From Ascidiaceihabitans sp. (GTDB lineage: Bacteria; Pseudomonadota; Alphaproteobacteria; Rhodobacterales; Rhodobacteraceae): a DNA stretch of 64,000 nt. Positions within the stretch are counted from its first letter, which is position 1. Each line of letters opens with the position of its first letter. The DNA lies in NCBI GenBank assembly GCA_028825475.1, contig JAPKAB010000011.1, positions 1 to 64,000 of the forward strand, written 5' to 3'. The notes under the pieces are model-generated. The model was not told the origin of the DNA, did no database searches, and saw nothing but the letters and a program-made list of their open reading frames with translations. Position numbers and translations under genes: made by a program. Positions 17,463 to 27,492 of this stretch are shown piece after piece.

Positions 17463-20400
17463 GTTGGCGGCCTCCTTCTGGATCGATAAAGTGAGCCGAA
17501 ACAATCTCAACATCGACGTTTAGGTCAGTTACGGGTGAGACAAGGCGCATTTTTTCGCCCAACCGTTCATCACCATTCTTGAGAAAACCAAGGCCAATCA
17601 TACTGTTCAAGCTGGGTGAAAAAGCGGCTGAGGTGACATATCCCTGATCATGAGCCGCATCGACGGGGCCATCCTTGTTCATCAAATGGCCACCTGCAGT
17701 CACTTTGTCATTTCCATCTATCGGTTTAATACCAATCATTTTCAGCGCATCTGGCTCATTCAAACCCTCACGTTCAGACAACTTAGATCCAATGCTGTCT
17801 TTGATTTTAGAAACCATTCTCCCCATGCCAAGGTTTAAGGCCGTTGTGGTTCCATTCAGCTCGTTTCCGGCGGCGTGGCCTTTCTCGATGCGCATCACGC
17901 TAAGGGCTTCAGTGCCATAAGGTGTGACGTTGAATTCTTCGCCTTCCACCATCAATTTACGCATGAGCGCGTCGCCGTAGCGGGCAGGGACTGCGACTTC
18001 GAATGCCAATTCTCCAGAGAACGAAATACGGAACAGCCTTGCTCGCAATCCACCACACACGGTGATGTTTGCACAGGCCATAAACGGAAAGCCTTCGTTG
18101 GTTATGTCGAAATCTGCGTCTACAATTTTTTGCAGCAATGCCCGGGAATTCGGTCCCGCAACGGCATATTGTGCCCACGATTCGGTGGTCGAGATCAGCT
18201 GCACATCCAAATCTGGGTATAAACACTGGCGTACAAATTCCATGTGTTGATACACTTTGCCTGCATTTGCTGTGGTGGTGGTAACCACGAAATGATCCTC
18301 ATCCAACCGCGCCGCAGTGCCGTCGTCCATAGCGATCCCATCCTCGCGCAGCATGAGGCCGTAGCGAACCTTGCCAACAGCAAGCTTAGCGAAACCGTTA
18401 CAGTAAACTTTGTTCAAAAACGCAGCAGCATCAGTGCCTTGCACGTCTATTTTTCCCAAAGTTGTACAATCACATACGCCAACTGAAGCGCGTGTTGCAG
18501 CGACTTCACGGTCAACTGATTGACGCCAATGTGTTTCGCCCTCGATTGGGAACCATTGCGCACGCAACCAATTGCCGACTTCAACAAACACTGCGCCACG
18601 TTCCTTAGCCCAATAATGGGACGGAGTTAGGCGTGTCGGGTGAAAGTCCATGCCCCTGATCCGACCAGCCATGACACCGATTGCTGTGGGCGTATATGGG
18701 GGGCGAAAAATTGTTGTACCCACTTCTGGGATGGATTTTCCCGCAAGTTCCGCCATGATCGCTAGGCCACCAAGGTTGGATGTTTTGCCCTGATCCGTCG
18801 CCATACCCAAAGTTGTGTAGCGCTTAAGGTGTTCGACAGATCGAAAGCCTTCTTGGTGGCTCAGTTTGACGTCCTTGACCGTCACATCGTTTTGTTGATC
18901 GAGCCATGCGCGACTGCACCCTTCAACATACCAGAACGGAGTTTGTGTGACGGGTGCGTCCTCGGCAGATGGCAATTTCGCCGTGCGCCCCTTTAAGCCA
19001 AGTGCGGCTTTTGCTGCTTTGACCCCAGTTTCTAGGGCACCGTGAGTTGATAGCTGACCCAACGCAGCACCTGTAACGCTCATTCCTGGGGGCAAGATTC
19101 CACCTGGAACAAATGCCGCCAGTCCCTCATCCCAAGTTGGGCGACCGCGTTGATGGCAAGTCAGATGAACATTGGGGTTCCAACCACCAGAAACTCCCAT
19201 AGCGTTACATTCGATTGTGCGCATCGAGCCGTCGGCTAGTTCTACTTCGGCGAATGACAGACCCAAGCGCCCTTTGGTATCGGTTACTTGGGCACCTTGT
19301 AGGACTTCATAATCCAAGCTGCGGGGAGCATCCGCACGCGTATCAATAACCGCAGCGATCTTAACGCCAGCCGCGTGAAGGTCTGTGGCGGTACGGTGTC
19401 CATCGTCATTGTTGGTGAAAATCGCAATGCGTTGCGCAGGGGTTGCAGCCCAGCGGTTTGCATAAGATCGGATCGCTGAGGCGAGCATGATGCCAGGACG
19501 GTCGTTGTTTTCAAACGCGATTGGGCGTTCAGTTGCACCAGCTGCAAGAATGGTTTTTGCTGCGTATATACGCCATAGTATCTGACGTGGTTTACCGCTG
19601 TCGGGTTGGATCAGGTGGTCTGAAACCCGTTCAACCGCGCCGTAAATTCCGTGATCAAAAGCGCCAATGACAGTTGTGCGCGTCATAAGACGTACGTTTG
19701 GCAATGCAGATAATTCTGCAATGCTGGCCTGTACCCAGATATCGCCGGCTTCATCGTTGATGGCAAAAGTTTCGCTGTTGAGGCGACCACCAAAGGCGAA
19801 GTCTTCATCGGCGAGGATCACTTGCGCACCAGATCGCCCAGCAGTTAATGCAGCCATGATCCCGGATGGGCCCGCGCCGATGATTAAAAGATCACAGTGC
19901 CGGAACCCTTTGTCATATTCATCTGGATCGGCCTGCATGGAAAGCGAACCCAAGCCTGCGGCCTTGCGGATAATTGGTTCGTAAACCTTTTCCCAGAAAG
20001 CTGCCGGCCACATGAATGTTTTGTAATAGAAGCCTGCGGTCAGGAAGTTTGAGAAACGGTCATTGATGGCCATCGCGTCAAATTTCAACGAAGGCCAGCG
20101 GTTCTGAGAGTTTGCAGACAGACCCTCAAACAATTCAGCCGTCGTAGCACGTGTGTTGGGTTCTTGGCGCGCACCGCTGCGCAATTCCACCAACGCGTTC
20201 GGTTCTTCAGAACCAGCCGTCAACGGTCCACGTGGACGGTGATATTTGAATGAACGCCCCATAAGGCGCACATTGTTGGCAAGCAGGGCAGAGGCCAAAG
20301 TGTCGCCACCATGCCCCTTATAAGACTTGCCATCAAAGGTGAAGTTCAGCGTTTGGGTGCGATCAATTTGACCGCCTTTTAAACGATTGACTTGGGTCAT
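17455..20400 (-). CDS. mgdC: N-methylglutamate dehydrogenase large subunit (SoxA-like)
   Basis: A 981-residue homologue of sarcosine oxidase alpha. Order of parts: ferredoxin-like N-terminus without cluster cysteines (about 15-80, with FKYHRPRG), a dinucleotide-binding domain opening with [21 protein letters not shown] (about 170-190), a second FAD/NAD region, and a C-terminal GcvT-like folate domain (about 600-975, starting near EVGNWLRAQWFPIEGETHWR). The folate domain is where methylene-tetrahydrofolate should form. It overlaps mgdB by ATGA and mgdD by eight bases, giving a tight mgdABCD operon on the minus strand. Confidence 0.88.
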   Translation of the reverse strand: MTQVNRLKGGQIDRTQTLNFTFDGKSYKGHGGDTLASALLANNVRLMGRSFKYHRPRGPLTAGSEEPNALVELRSGARQEPNTRATTAELFEGLSANSQNRWPSLKFDAMAINDRFSNFLTAGFYYKTFMWPAAFWEKVYEPIIRKAAGLGSLSMQADPDEYDKGFRHCDLLIIGAGPSGIMAALTAGRSGAQVILADEDFAFGGRLNSETFAINDEAGDIWVQASIAELSALPNVRLMTRTTVIGAFDHGIYGAVERVSDHLIQPDSGKPRQILWRIYAAKTILAAGATERPIAFENNDRPGIMLASAIRSYANRWAATPAQRIAIFTNNDDGHRTATDLHAAGVKIAAVIDTRADAPRSLDYEVLQGAQVTDTKGRLGLSFAEVELADGSMRTIECNAMGVSGGWNPNVHLTCHQRGRPTWDEGLAAFVPGGILPPGMSVTGAALGQLSTHGALETGVKAAKAALGLKGRTAKLPSAEDAPVTQTPFWYVEGCSRAWLDQQNDVTVKDVKLSHQEGFRSVEHLKRYTTLGMATDQGKTSNLGGLAIMAELAGKSIPEVGTTIFRPPYTPTAIGVMAGRIRGMDFHPTRLTPSHYWAKERGAVFVEVGNWLRAQWFPIEGETHWRQSVDREVAATRASVGVCDCTTLGKIDVQGTDAAAFLNKVYCNGFAKLAVGKVRYGLMLREDGIAMDDGTAARLDEDHFVVTTTTANAGKVYQHMEFVRQCLYPDLDVQLISTTESWAQYAVAGPNSRALLQKIVDADFDITNEGFPFMACANITVCGGLRARLFRISFSGELAFEVAVPARYGDALMRKLMVEGEEFNVTPYGTEALSVMRIEKGHAAGNELNGTTTALNLGMGRMVSKIKDSIGSKLSEREGLNEPDALKMIGIKPIDGNDKVTAGGHLMNKDGPVDAAHDQGYVTSAAFSPSLNSMIGLGFLKNGDERLGEKMRLVSPVTDLNVDVEIVSAHFIDPEGGRQRA

Positions 20401-20684
20401 TTCGAGCGCCCTATTTTTCGGGCCACATCGCGGGCCATTTGAACGTCAGAAATATCGTGGGTCATGGTGTTACGTGTGACAACCAGCCATGAACGGTCCC
20501 CAGCTTCGTGAAACCATAGCTCGCGCAAACTACCTGCAGGGTTTTCACGCATGTACGCATAGTCGACAAAATCGGCCAGTGCAGTTTCTGCTGCGGGATC
20601 TGGGCGCTCTATCAACGACGCATCGCCCAGATAAACGAATTCGGCGCTGTCACGGGGGCCAAGGAGTGGGTGATTGATAATCAT
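20397..20684 (-). CDS. mgdB: N-methylglutamate dehydrogenase small subunit (SoxD-like, zinc site lost)
   Basis: A 95-residue SoxD-like subunit. It starts MIINHPLLGPRDSAEFVYLG; the usual sarcosine oxidase delta starts with a CPxCG motif at this point. The later conserved region reads LWFHEAGDRSWLVVTRNT, where typical SoxD has a GCGRWF segment. So the zinc-ligand cysteines appear replaced while one histidine is kept. The start at 20684 follows GAGGGAG at eight bases; a longer start at 20735 lies inside mgdA and is rejected. Loss of zinc may be a mark of the N-methylglutamate branch. Confidence 0.83.
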   Translation of the reverse strand: MIINHPLLGPRDSAEFVYLGDASLIERPDPAAETALADFVDYAYMRENPAGSLRELWFHEAGDRSWLVVTRNTMTHDISDVQMARDVARKIGRSK

Positions 20685-20697
20685 GTTTCGTACTCCC

Positions 20698-21948
20698 TCA
20701 ATGCAGATTGGGCTGATTGCCCATGCCTTTTTCATCGATCATGTGACCGGTTTTGAAGCGATCAAATCGATAGGCTGTTGCGGTTTCGTGCGGTTCGTCT
20801 TTTGCCAGTAAGTGCGCAAAGACCATGCCCGAAGCAGGCGTCGCTTTGAAACCGCCGTAACACCAGCCACCATTGAAATAGAGGCCGTCAATATGCGTTC
20901 GGTCAATGATGGGAGAGCCGTCCATCGACATGTCCATAATCCCACCCCACATGCGCAAAAGGCGGGCGCGGCCAATCATTGGCATGATAGCCATACCGCC
21001 CTCGCATACGTCTTCAACAACGGGTAGGTTTCCGCGTTGGGCGTAAGAGTTGTAGCCGTCTAGGTCACCGCCAAACACCAAACCACCTTTGTCTGACTGA
21101 CTGACATAGAAATGGCCTGCGCCAAAAGTGATCACGCCAGGAAGAACTGGCTTTAAGCCTTCAGATACAAAAGCCTGTAAAACGTGGGATTCAATTGGCA
21201 GACGCATGTTTGCCTTAGCCATCAAACGGCCAGAAGAGCCGGCTACCGCACAGCCAACTTTGCTGGCTCCAATATAACCCCGCGATGTTTCAACTCCCAA
21301 ACATTTGCCATTTTCGATGCGAAATCCGGTGACTTCACAGTTCTGAATAATATCAACGCCGTGACTATCGGCGCTGCGGGCATAACCCCAAGCCACTGCG
21401 TCATGGCGCACTGTGCCGCCGCGTCGCTGGGCCAACCCACCTTTGATCGGAAAACGAGCATCATCGAAATTAAGAAAAGGATATTCTTTTTTGATTTGGT
21501 CCAGATCAAGGTATTCTGCATCTGCGCCGTTCAACATCATCGCATTGCCACGGCGGACAAAGGCATCGCGCTGGGCGTCAGAGTGGATCAGGTTCATGAT
21601 CCCACGTTGGCTGATCATTGCATTGTAGTTCAGATCTTGCTCTAGGCCCTCCCATAGTTTCAGTGACATTTCATAGAAGGGTTCATTGCCATCAAGCAGG
21701 TAATTGGATCGTACAATTGTAGTATTGCGGCCGACGTTACCACCACCAATCCAGCCCTTTTCAAGGACTGCGATTTTTTTCTCGCCGTAAATTTTCGCTA
21801 GATAGTGAGCCGTTGCTAATCCATGACCGCCGCCACCAATGATCACTATATCATAATGGCTTTGAGGTTCAGGATCGCGCCACGCAGGCTTCCAGCCTTT
21901 GTGGCCAGTCAGCGCTTCCTTAATTACTTTGAATCCAGAATACCGCAT
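20698..21948 (-). CDS. mgdA: N-methylglutamate dehydrogenase catalytic flavin subunit (SoxB-like)
   Basis: A 416-residue flavoprotein of the DAO/sarcosine oxidase beta family. It has the FAD-binding GxGxxG (IIGGGGHGLATAHYLA, about 36-51) and GGTVRHDAVAWGYAR at 177-191, whose histidine (H182) matches the residue that binds FMN covalently in heterotetrameric sarcosine oxidase. It should oxidise the N-methyl group of N-methylglutamate. It is the first gene of the minus-strand operon mgdABCD, divergent from tmoX, with about 290 bp between them for two promoters. Confidence 0.88.
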   Translation of the reverse strand: MRYSGFKVIKEALTGHKGWKPAWRDPEPQSHYDIVIIGGGGHGLATAHYLAKIYGEKKIAVLEKGWIGGGNVGRNTTIVRSNYLLDGNEPFYEMSLKLWEGLEQDLNYNAMISQRGIMNLIHSDAQRDAFVRRGNAMMLNGADAEYLDLDQIKKEYPFLNFDDARFPIKGGLAQRRGGTVRHDAVAWGYARSADSHGVDIIQNCEVTGFRIENGKCLGVETSRGYIGASKVGCAVAGSSGRLMAKANMRLPIESHVLQAFVSEGLKPVLPGVITFGAGHFYVSQSDKGGLVFGGDLDGYNSYAQRGNLPVVEDVCEGGMAIMPMIGRARLLRMWGGIMDMSMDGSPIIDRTHIDGLYFNGGWCYGGFKATPASGMVFAHLLAKDEPHETATAYRFDRFKTGHMIDEKGMGNQPNLH

Positions 21949-22114
21949 GAAACAAACTCCTCTAGTTTAAAAGTTATTCAAAGCGGTTGCATAACTAGTT
22001 CTAAAAACCGACGTAAATTTCATCGAATCGGACCTCTTCTCGTGTTTGTTTATGTATAGTCGCCTGAATAAGGACGCGCCGCCACAAGAAAAAAACTTGA
22101 TTGTGAGGAAAATC

Positions 22115-23184
<1,070 letters not shown>

Positions 23185-23211
23185 GCCTAAGATCACGATG
23201 ATCTAAACTGT

Positions 23212-23239
23212 GCCCGTCCGAGACAATCCTCGGGCGGGC
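23212..23239 (+). other. Hairpin between tmoX and tmoV
   Basis: GCCCGTCCGAG (23212-23222) pairs with CTCGGGCGGGC (23229-23239) over a six-base loop, followed only by ATTTCT. This is a usual position for a stabilising or partly terminating stem-loop that keeps the binding-protein mRNA above the ATPase and permease mRNA. Confidence 0.6.
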
Positions 23240-23281
23240 ATTTCTAGCCATTCTAATTTTTAAGCGGGAAGACCTATAGCT

Positions 23282-24298
23282 ATGACCTCCGAAACTGTGA
23301 TCTCCTGCAAAAACGTTTGGAAGATGTTTGGTAAATCGCCAGAAACCTATTTGAAGAGCATGCCATTTGGCCATAGCTTTGATCAAATTCGTGCTGATGG
23401 CTATATTGCTGGCGTGGCAGATGTTTCGATTGAGGTCAGCCGAGGAGAAATGTTGGTTATCATGGGCCTGTCGGGTTCAGGTAAGTCGACGCTGGTACGC
23501 TGCTTCTCTCGACTTCATGATATCACTGGCGGCACAATTGAGGTTGAGGGCCAGAATATCATGGCACTCCCAGAAAAAGAGCTGATTGATCTGCGTCGTA
23601 ACAAGATGGGCATGGTATTCCAGAGCTTTGGCTTACTGCCACATCGCACAGTCTTAGAAAATATCGCTTTCCCGTTGGAGATGCGCGGCCAAGATCGCCA
23701 TACTCGCCGTGCCCGTGCTCTTGAGGTAATTGAACTTGTTGGGTTATCTGGCCGTGAAGATTATTTCCCACGCGAGCTGTCAGGTGGACAGCAACAACGT
23801 GTAGGTATCGCCCGTAGCCTTGCGATCGAGCCTGATATCTGGTTTTTGGATGAGCCGTTTTCGGCGCTTGATCCCTTGATCCGTCGTGAAATGCAGGATG
23901 AATTCCTGCGTCTCCAAGGGCTGCTGGGAAAGACTATTGTATTTATTACACACGATTTCGATGAGGCTCTGCGTCTTGCTGATCGCATCGCGATAATGAA
24001 AGATGGCGCTGTTGAACAGTGCGATACACCTGATCAGATTGTTTTAAATCCGGCCACAGATTACGTTAGAAAATTCACGGAAGAAATCGATAAGGCGCGT
24101 GTGGTTCACGCAGGTGTTTTGGCAATAGCCGAAACCAATGGGACCGGGGAACCAGTCGACGCCAGAGCAACCGTTAAACAATTGGCTAAGCTTTTGGTGC
24201 ATGACACGCGCGAGGTTATTCCAGTCGCCAAAGACGGTAAAGTTATAGGTGGTATGAACCGCCAAGACGCGTTGACAGTTTTGTTGGAGGCTGACTAA
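23282..24298 (+). CDS. tmoV: TMAO ABC transporter ATP-binding protein TmoV
   Basis: A 338-residue ATPase of the ProV/OpuAA type. Walker A is GLSGSGKST (62-70), the signature is LSGGQQQRV, and Walker B is IWFLDEPFSALD, followed by the THDFDEA switch histidine. The C-terminal part (about 285-338, ARATVKQLAKLLVHDTREVIPVAKDGKVIGGMNRQDAL) is CBS-like, as in osmoregulated betaine importers. Its stop overlaps the tmoW start (TAATG), so the two are translationally coupled. Confidence 0.88.
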   Translation: MTSETVISCKNVWKMFGKSPETYLKSMPFGHSFDQIRADGYIAGVADVSIEVSRGEMLVIMGLSGSGKSTLVRCFSRLHDITGGTIEVEGQNIMALPEKELIDLRRNKMGMVFQSFGLLPHRTVLENIAFPLEMRGQDRHTRRARALEVIELVGLSGREDYFPRELSGGQQQRVGIARSLAIEPDIWFLDEPFSALDPLIRREMQDEFLRLQGLLGKTIVFITHDFDEALRLADRIAIMKDGAVEQCDTPDQIVLNPATDYVRKFTEEIDKARVVHAGVLAIAETNGTGEPVDARATVKQLAKLLVHDTREVIPVAKDGKVIGGMNRQDALTVLLEAD

Positions 24299-26511
24299 TG
24301 GCCATCGCCAGTGAGCAGGGCGTTTCGCGCCAAGGTCCAACGCGCAATCTGGCGGTCCGGTTTCTACTTGGTCTTGCGGCACTCTTGACGCTTGTACAAT
24401 GGGCTGGAGTGTTGCCGGAGGCATTGCACCGCATGCCGCTTGCTTTGTTGCCGCCATTTGAGTGGGCATTGGATAGTATATTCAATTTCGTGAAAGACGA
24501 TCTTGGCCTGCTCAAGTTCACGCGCTTTCTGACGGCAGGACTTGAAGATGTCCTCGATGTCACTGCAAACCTTTTGTACGGCAAACGGCGCTGGCCAAAC
24601 ATTGGTCCAGTTCCATGGGTTGCGATTGCGTCTGTTGCTGCTGTGATCGGTTATTATTTAGGAGGCTGGAAGTTAGCCTTATTGGCTGGAGGGACGTTCA
24701 CGTGGACTGCCCTGATTGGCCAATGGAAAATTGCAATGGAAACGATGTCTGTCCTGACAGTCGTTGCTCCATTGGCTTTTGTCATAGGCCTGAGCCTTGG
24801 GATCTCTGCATGGCGTAGACCGTGGGTGGATCGTTTGTTGCAGCCTATCCTTTCCGTTCTGCAAACCCTTCCGTTTTTCACTTATTTGTTGCCTGCGGTT
24901 ATCTTTTTCAAAGTTGGCCCAACCGCTGGAGCCGTGGCTACGACGATCTACGCGATACCGCCGATGATTTTGATGACGACGCTCGGCCTGAAAAAGGTCA
25001 GCCCTGAAGTCGTCGAAGCGGGTAAAATGTCGGGTTGCTCAAAATGGCAAATGTTGCGTCATGTCTACATCCCTTCAGCGCGGACCGAAATTTTGGTGGG
25101 CGTGAACCAAGTCATCATGCTGTGCTTGGCGATGGTTGTGTTGACAGCGTTTATTGGGATGCCCGGGCTTGGGGCAAAACTGCTCGCGATGATGGGCAGC
25201 TTCAAAATCGGGCGCAGCTTTGAGATTGGCATTACGATTGTTTTATTGGCAGTCACCTTGGATCGATTATCCAAAGCTTGGGTAGCGAAACAACCAGAAC
25301 ATTTTGATAAAGGTGCACCATGGGTACAGCAGCACAAGTTCCTTGTGCTCGCGATTGCTGCTTTTGTGGTCAGTGTTATTGTCGCGCAGTTCGTGGATGT
25401 TCTGTCTGAAATCGGACGCAAACAGCATTTTAGCCAAGGGCGTGAACTGGATACGTTTATTAAAAAAACGGTTTTGACAAATGATGTTCTGCAAGGGGTT
25501 ACTGGGACGCTACGCTACGTGATGAACATCTACGTTTTGATCCCGTTCCGCGACTTTTTACTGTCAATCCCAACGCCTGCATTCATCATGATAATCGCTG
25601 CTGGTGCATGGAAAATAGCAGGGCCGCGCCAGGCAGCCATCGCCTGTGCGTTCTTCACCTATGTCGCTCTAAGCGGCTGGTGGGACCGTTCAGTCATCAC
25701 TATCTATTATGTGTTGTCCTCAACCTTTGTCGCAATGGCGCTTGCTATCCCATTGGCCGTTTGGGGAGCAGGGCCACCCGCGCAAAGAATTGACTTCTCC
25801 ATAGGTCTAAATACAGGCATGATCACGGGCCTTATCAGTCTCGTCTTCCGCCGATCCTTTATTGCATTCGTTGCATTGATCGCCGCGGGTGTCGGTCGAT
25901 ACATATTGTGGACCTTGGGGGTGTTTGGGGAAGAGCCATCGCTCATTCCATACCGTTTCACATTTTGGCTGTTGTTTGGCGCAAGCTTCTATTTGATGTG
26001 GCGGTTTGCAGGCCAAATGATGCGAGACGTATTTTTACTGCTGGTTTCAGATTCTGCACAAACGTTTCCGAGTTTCGTCTACCTGATCCCAGCGATCATG
26101 CTGTTTGGGATTACGGACATTGCAGTCATCTTTGCGATTACAATCTTCGCTATGGTCCCATTGGTGCGCTACACAATTGAGGGCTTACGGAATGTGCCTG
26201 AGGAAATGACAGAAGCTGCTGACATGTCGGGGGCTACGCGGCTGCAAAAACTTTGGTTGGTACAATTTCCACTGGCTTTGCCGACCATGGCCGTTGGTTT
26301 CAATCAGGCGCTGATGTTCGCGTTCTTCATGACCATGATCGCTGCCTTTATCGGGACAATTGATCTTGGACAGGAATTACAACGGACATTGGCTGGTACA
26401 GACTTAGGGCGTAATTTTGTTTTGGGTATTTGTGTATCACTGATGGCTCTATCGTTCGATCTTGTGATCCTCAAATGGGCCTCAGACAAGAAAAAGATAC
26501 TTGGCTTGTAA
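24298..26511 (+). CDS. tmoW: TMAO ABC transporter permease TmoW (double ProW-type)
   Basis: A 737-residue inner-membrane permease, about twice the usual ProW size. It has two permease cores: residues about 140-335 with an EAA loop MSGCSKWQMLRHVYIPSARTE, and about 470-735 with MSGATRLQKLWLVQFPLALPT. Each half carries its own set of helices, so a single chain may form both halves of the channel. The start directly overlaps the tmoV stop. A terminator hairpin is found 180 bp downstream; the bases between show no convincing gene. Confidence 0.87.
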   Translation: MAIASEQGVSRQGPTRNLAVRFLLGLAALLTLVQWAGVLPEALHRMPLALLPPFEWALDSIFNFVKDDLGLLKFTRFLTAGLEDVLDVTANLLYGKRRWPNIGPVPWVAIASVAAVIGYYLGGWKLALLAGGTFTWTALIGQWKIAMETMSVLTVVAPLAFVIGLSLGISAWRRPWVDRLLQPILSVLQTLPFFTYLLPAVIFFKVGPTAGAVATTIYAIPPMILMTTLGLKKVSPEVVEAGKMSGCSKWQMLRHVYIPSARTEILVGVNQVIMLCLAMVVLTAFIGMPGLGAKLLAMMGSFKIGRSFEIGITIVLLAVTLDRLSKAWVAKQPEHFDKGAPWVQQHKFLVLAIAAFVVSVIVAQFVDVLSEIGRKQHFSQGRELDTFIKKTVLTNDVLQGVTGTLRYVMNIYVLIPFRDFLLSIPTPAFIMIIAAGAWKIAGPRQAAIACAFFTYVALSGWWDRSVITIYYVLSSTFVAMALAIPLAVWGAGPPAQRIDFSIGLNTGMITGLISLVFRRSFIAFVALIAAGVGRYILWTLGVFGEEPSLIPYRFTFWLLFGASFYLMWRFAGQMMRDVFLLLVSDSAQTFPSFVYLIPAIMLFGITDIAVIFAITIFAMVPLVRYTIEGLRNVPEEMTEAADMSGATRLQKLWLVQFPLALPTMAVGFNQALMFAFFMTMIAAFIGTIDLGQELQRTLAGTDLGRNFVLGICVSLMALSFDLVILKWASDKKKILGL

Positions 26512-26690
26512 ACTGGCAGTACAGAAAATTAGGGGACACAATCAAGTTGACCAACACTTTGCTTACGGCTGACGACCGGGTCACCTTGTTGTCTGATGCG
26601 TTGCATCGATATGTGGTCCCCTTGACGCGGTGACTTAAAAAACGGTTGTTAAACGTGGCCAAATCGAATTTCAGCAACGCTGAAACCGAA

Positions 26691-26714
26691 ACCCCGCCAA
26701 TAAGGCGGGGTTTG
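26691..26714 (+). terminator. Intrinsic terminator after tmoXVW
   Basis: ACCCCGCC (26691-26698) and GGCGGGGT (26704-26711) pair over AATAA, followed by TTG. It ends the methylated-amine island and faces the minus-strand end of the next cluster. Confidence 0.75.
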
Positions 26715-26790
26715 TCATTTCTGAAGCAAGACAACTCCAATACAGGTAAACTTATCAGCTTCGTTGCACCCGCGGAAAAATGCTAAAGCT

Positions 26791-27486
26791 TTAAGTACGG
26801 CTCTTTTCGAAGGTGTCCCAAGCTTCTTCAAATACTTCGAAATTAAACTCTGCGCTTCGGGCAGGCTCTAATATCAAAGTCTCTGTCGACAACAGCTTTT
26901 CGATTGAGGCTTCTAGCGTTTCGATCACGTCCTTGGGAATTACTAAAGCACCGTGACGGTCGGCGTGGATCAAATCGCCTTCGGTAACTGTCATCCCAAA
27001 AATCTCGACTTGAGTTCCAATCTCTTGAACGTGAACAAAGCCGTGGCTTGGACCGATTGACCCTGCAATAACTGGATAACCTGTTGGGACATCCCCTAGA
27101 TCGCGCATAACACCGTTTGTCAGCGTACCTGACAGCCCAAATCCTTTGTGCACAGTCGTGTTTATCTCTCCCCAATAGGCACCGATACAATCAGGGAAGT
27201 CGGTGTCCTCAACAACGGCCACTGCAGGCATTGGGGCATCGGCCATATGTTTGTAATAGGCCATGCGGCGCGCTTTGATTACTTCAGGAGCCTCGGTTGG
27301 TGCATTGACGGCAGCGATCTTAGCCGTGCGGGCATATCCAACAATTGCCGGTTCATCCGGTGCACTGCACAGCATCGTACCACGAGTAAATGCATCGAAG
27401 CCGCGTTTCCCTTGAGCAACTTCGATGGCGTTGCAAACTGTAGGCGTGTCCACAGATTGAAGGAGTTTTAGAAGTGATGGTGTCAT
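26791..27486 (-). CDS. RraA-family protein (4-hydroxy-4-methyl-2-oxoglutarate aldolase-like)
   Basis: A 231-residue protein of the RraA fold. Members include class II pyruvate aldolases acting on 4-hydroxy-2-oxoacids and oxaloacetate decarboxylases. Visible family stretches are SVDTPTVCNAIEVAQGKRG, GYARTAKI, YWGEINTTVHKGFGLSGTLTNGVMRD (with the RD arginine) and HADRHGALVIPKDV with the metal-site DR H. It is last in the cluster's minus-strand operon, six bases after the MetE-like gene. A terminal aldolase step giving pyruvate or glyoxylate would fit, but the substrate is unknown. Confidence 0.8.
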   Translation of the reverse strand: MTPSLLKLLQSVDTPTVCNAIEVAQGKRGFDAFTRGTMLCSAPDEPAIVGYARTAKIAAVNAPTEAPEVIKARRMAYYKHMADAPMPAVAVVEDTDFPDCIGAYWGEINTTVHKGFGLSGTLTNGVMRDLGDVPTGYPVIAGSIGPSHGFVHVQEIGTQVEIFGMTVTEGDLIHADRHGALVIPKDVIETLEASIEKLLSTETLILEPARSAEFNFEVFEEAWDTFEKSRT

Positions 27487-27492
27487 GATCTG

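Noticed and set aside
21184-21645. 153-codon plus-strand open frame inside mgdA
   Set aside because: It lies fully inside the SoxB-like gene, lacks a ribosome site and has no recognisable domain.
16902-21948. Sarcosine oxidase soxBDAG
   Set aside because: Subunit order and folds agree, but adjacency to the gmaS-mgs-dmm genes and the altered small subunit fit N-methylglutamate dehydrogenase better; sarcosine activity is not excluded.
26512-26690. Short frames and a GGGGAC/GTCCCC pairing between tmoW and its terminator
   Set aside because: The longest frame is 28 codons from TTG without a good ribosome site, and the pairing spans about 80 bases, so neither is convincing.
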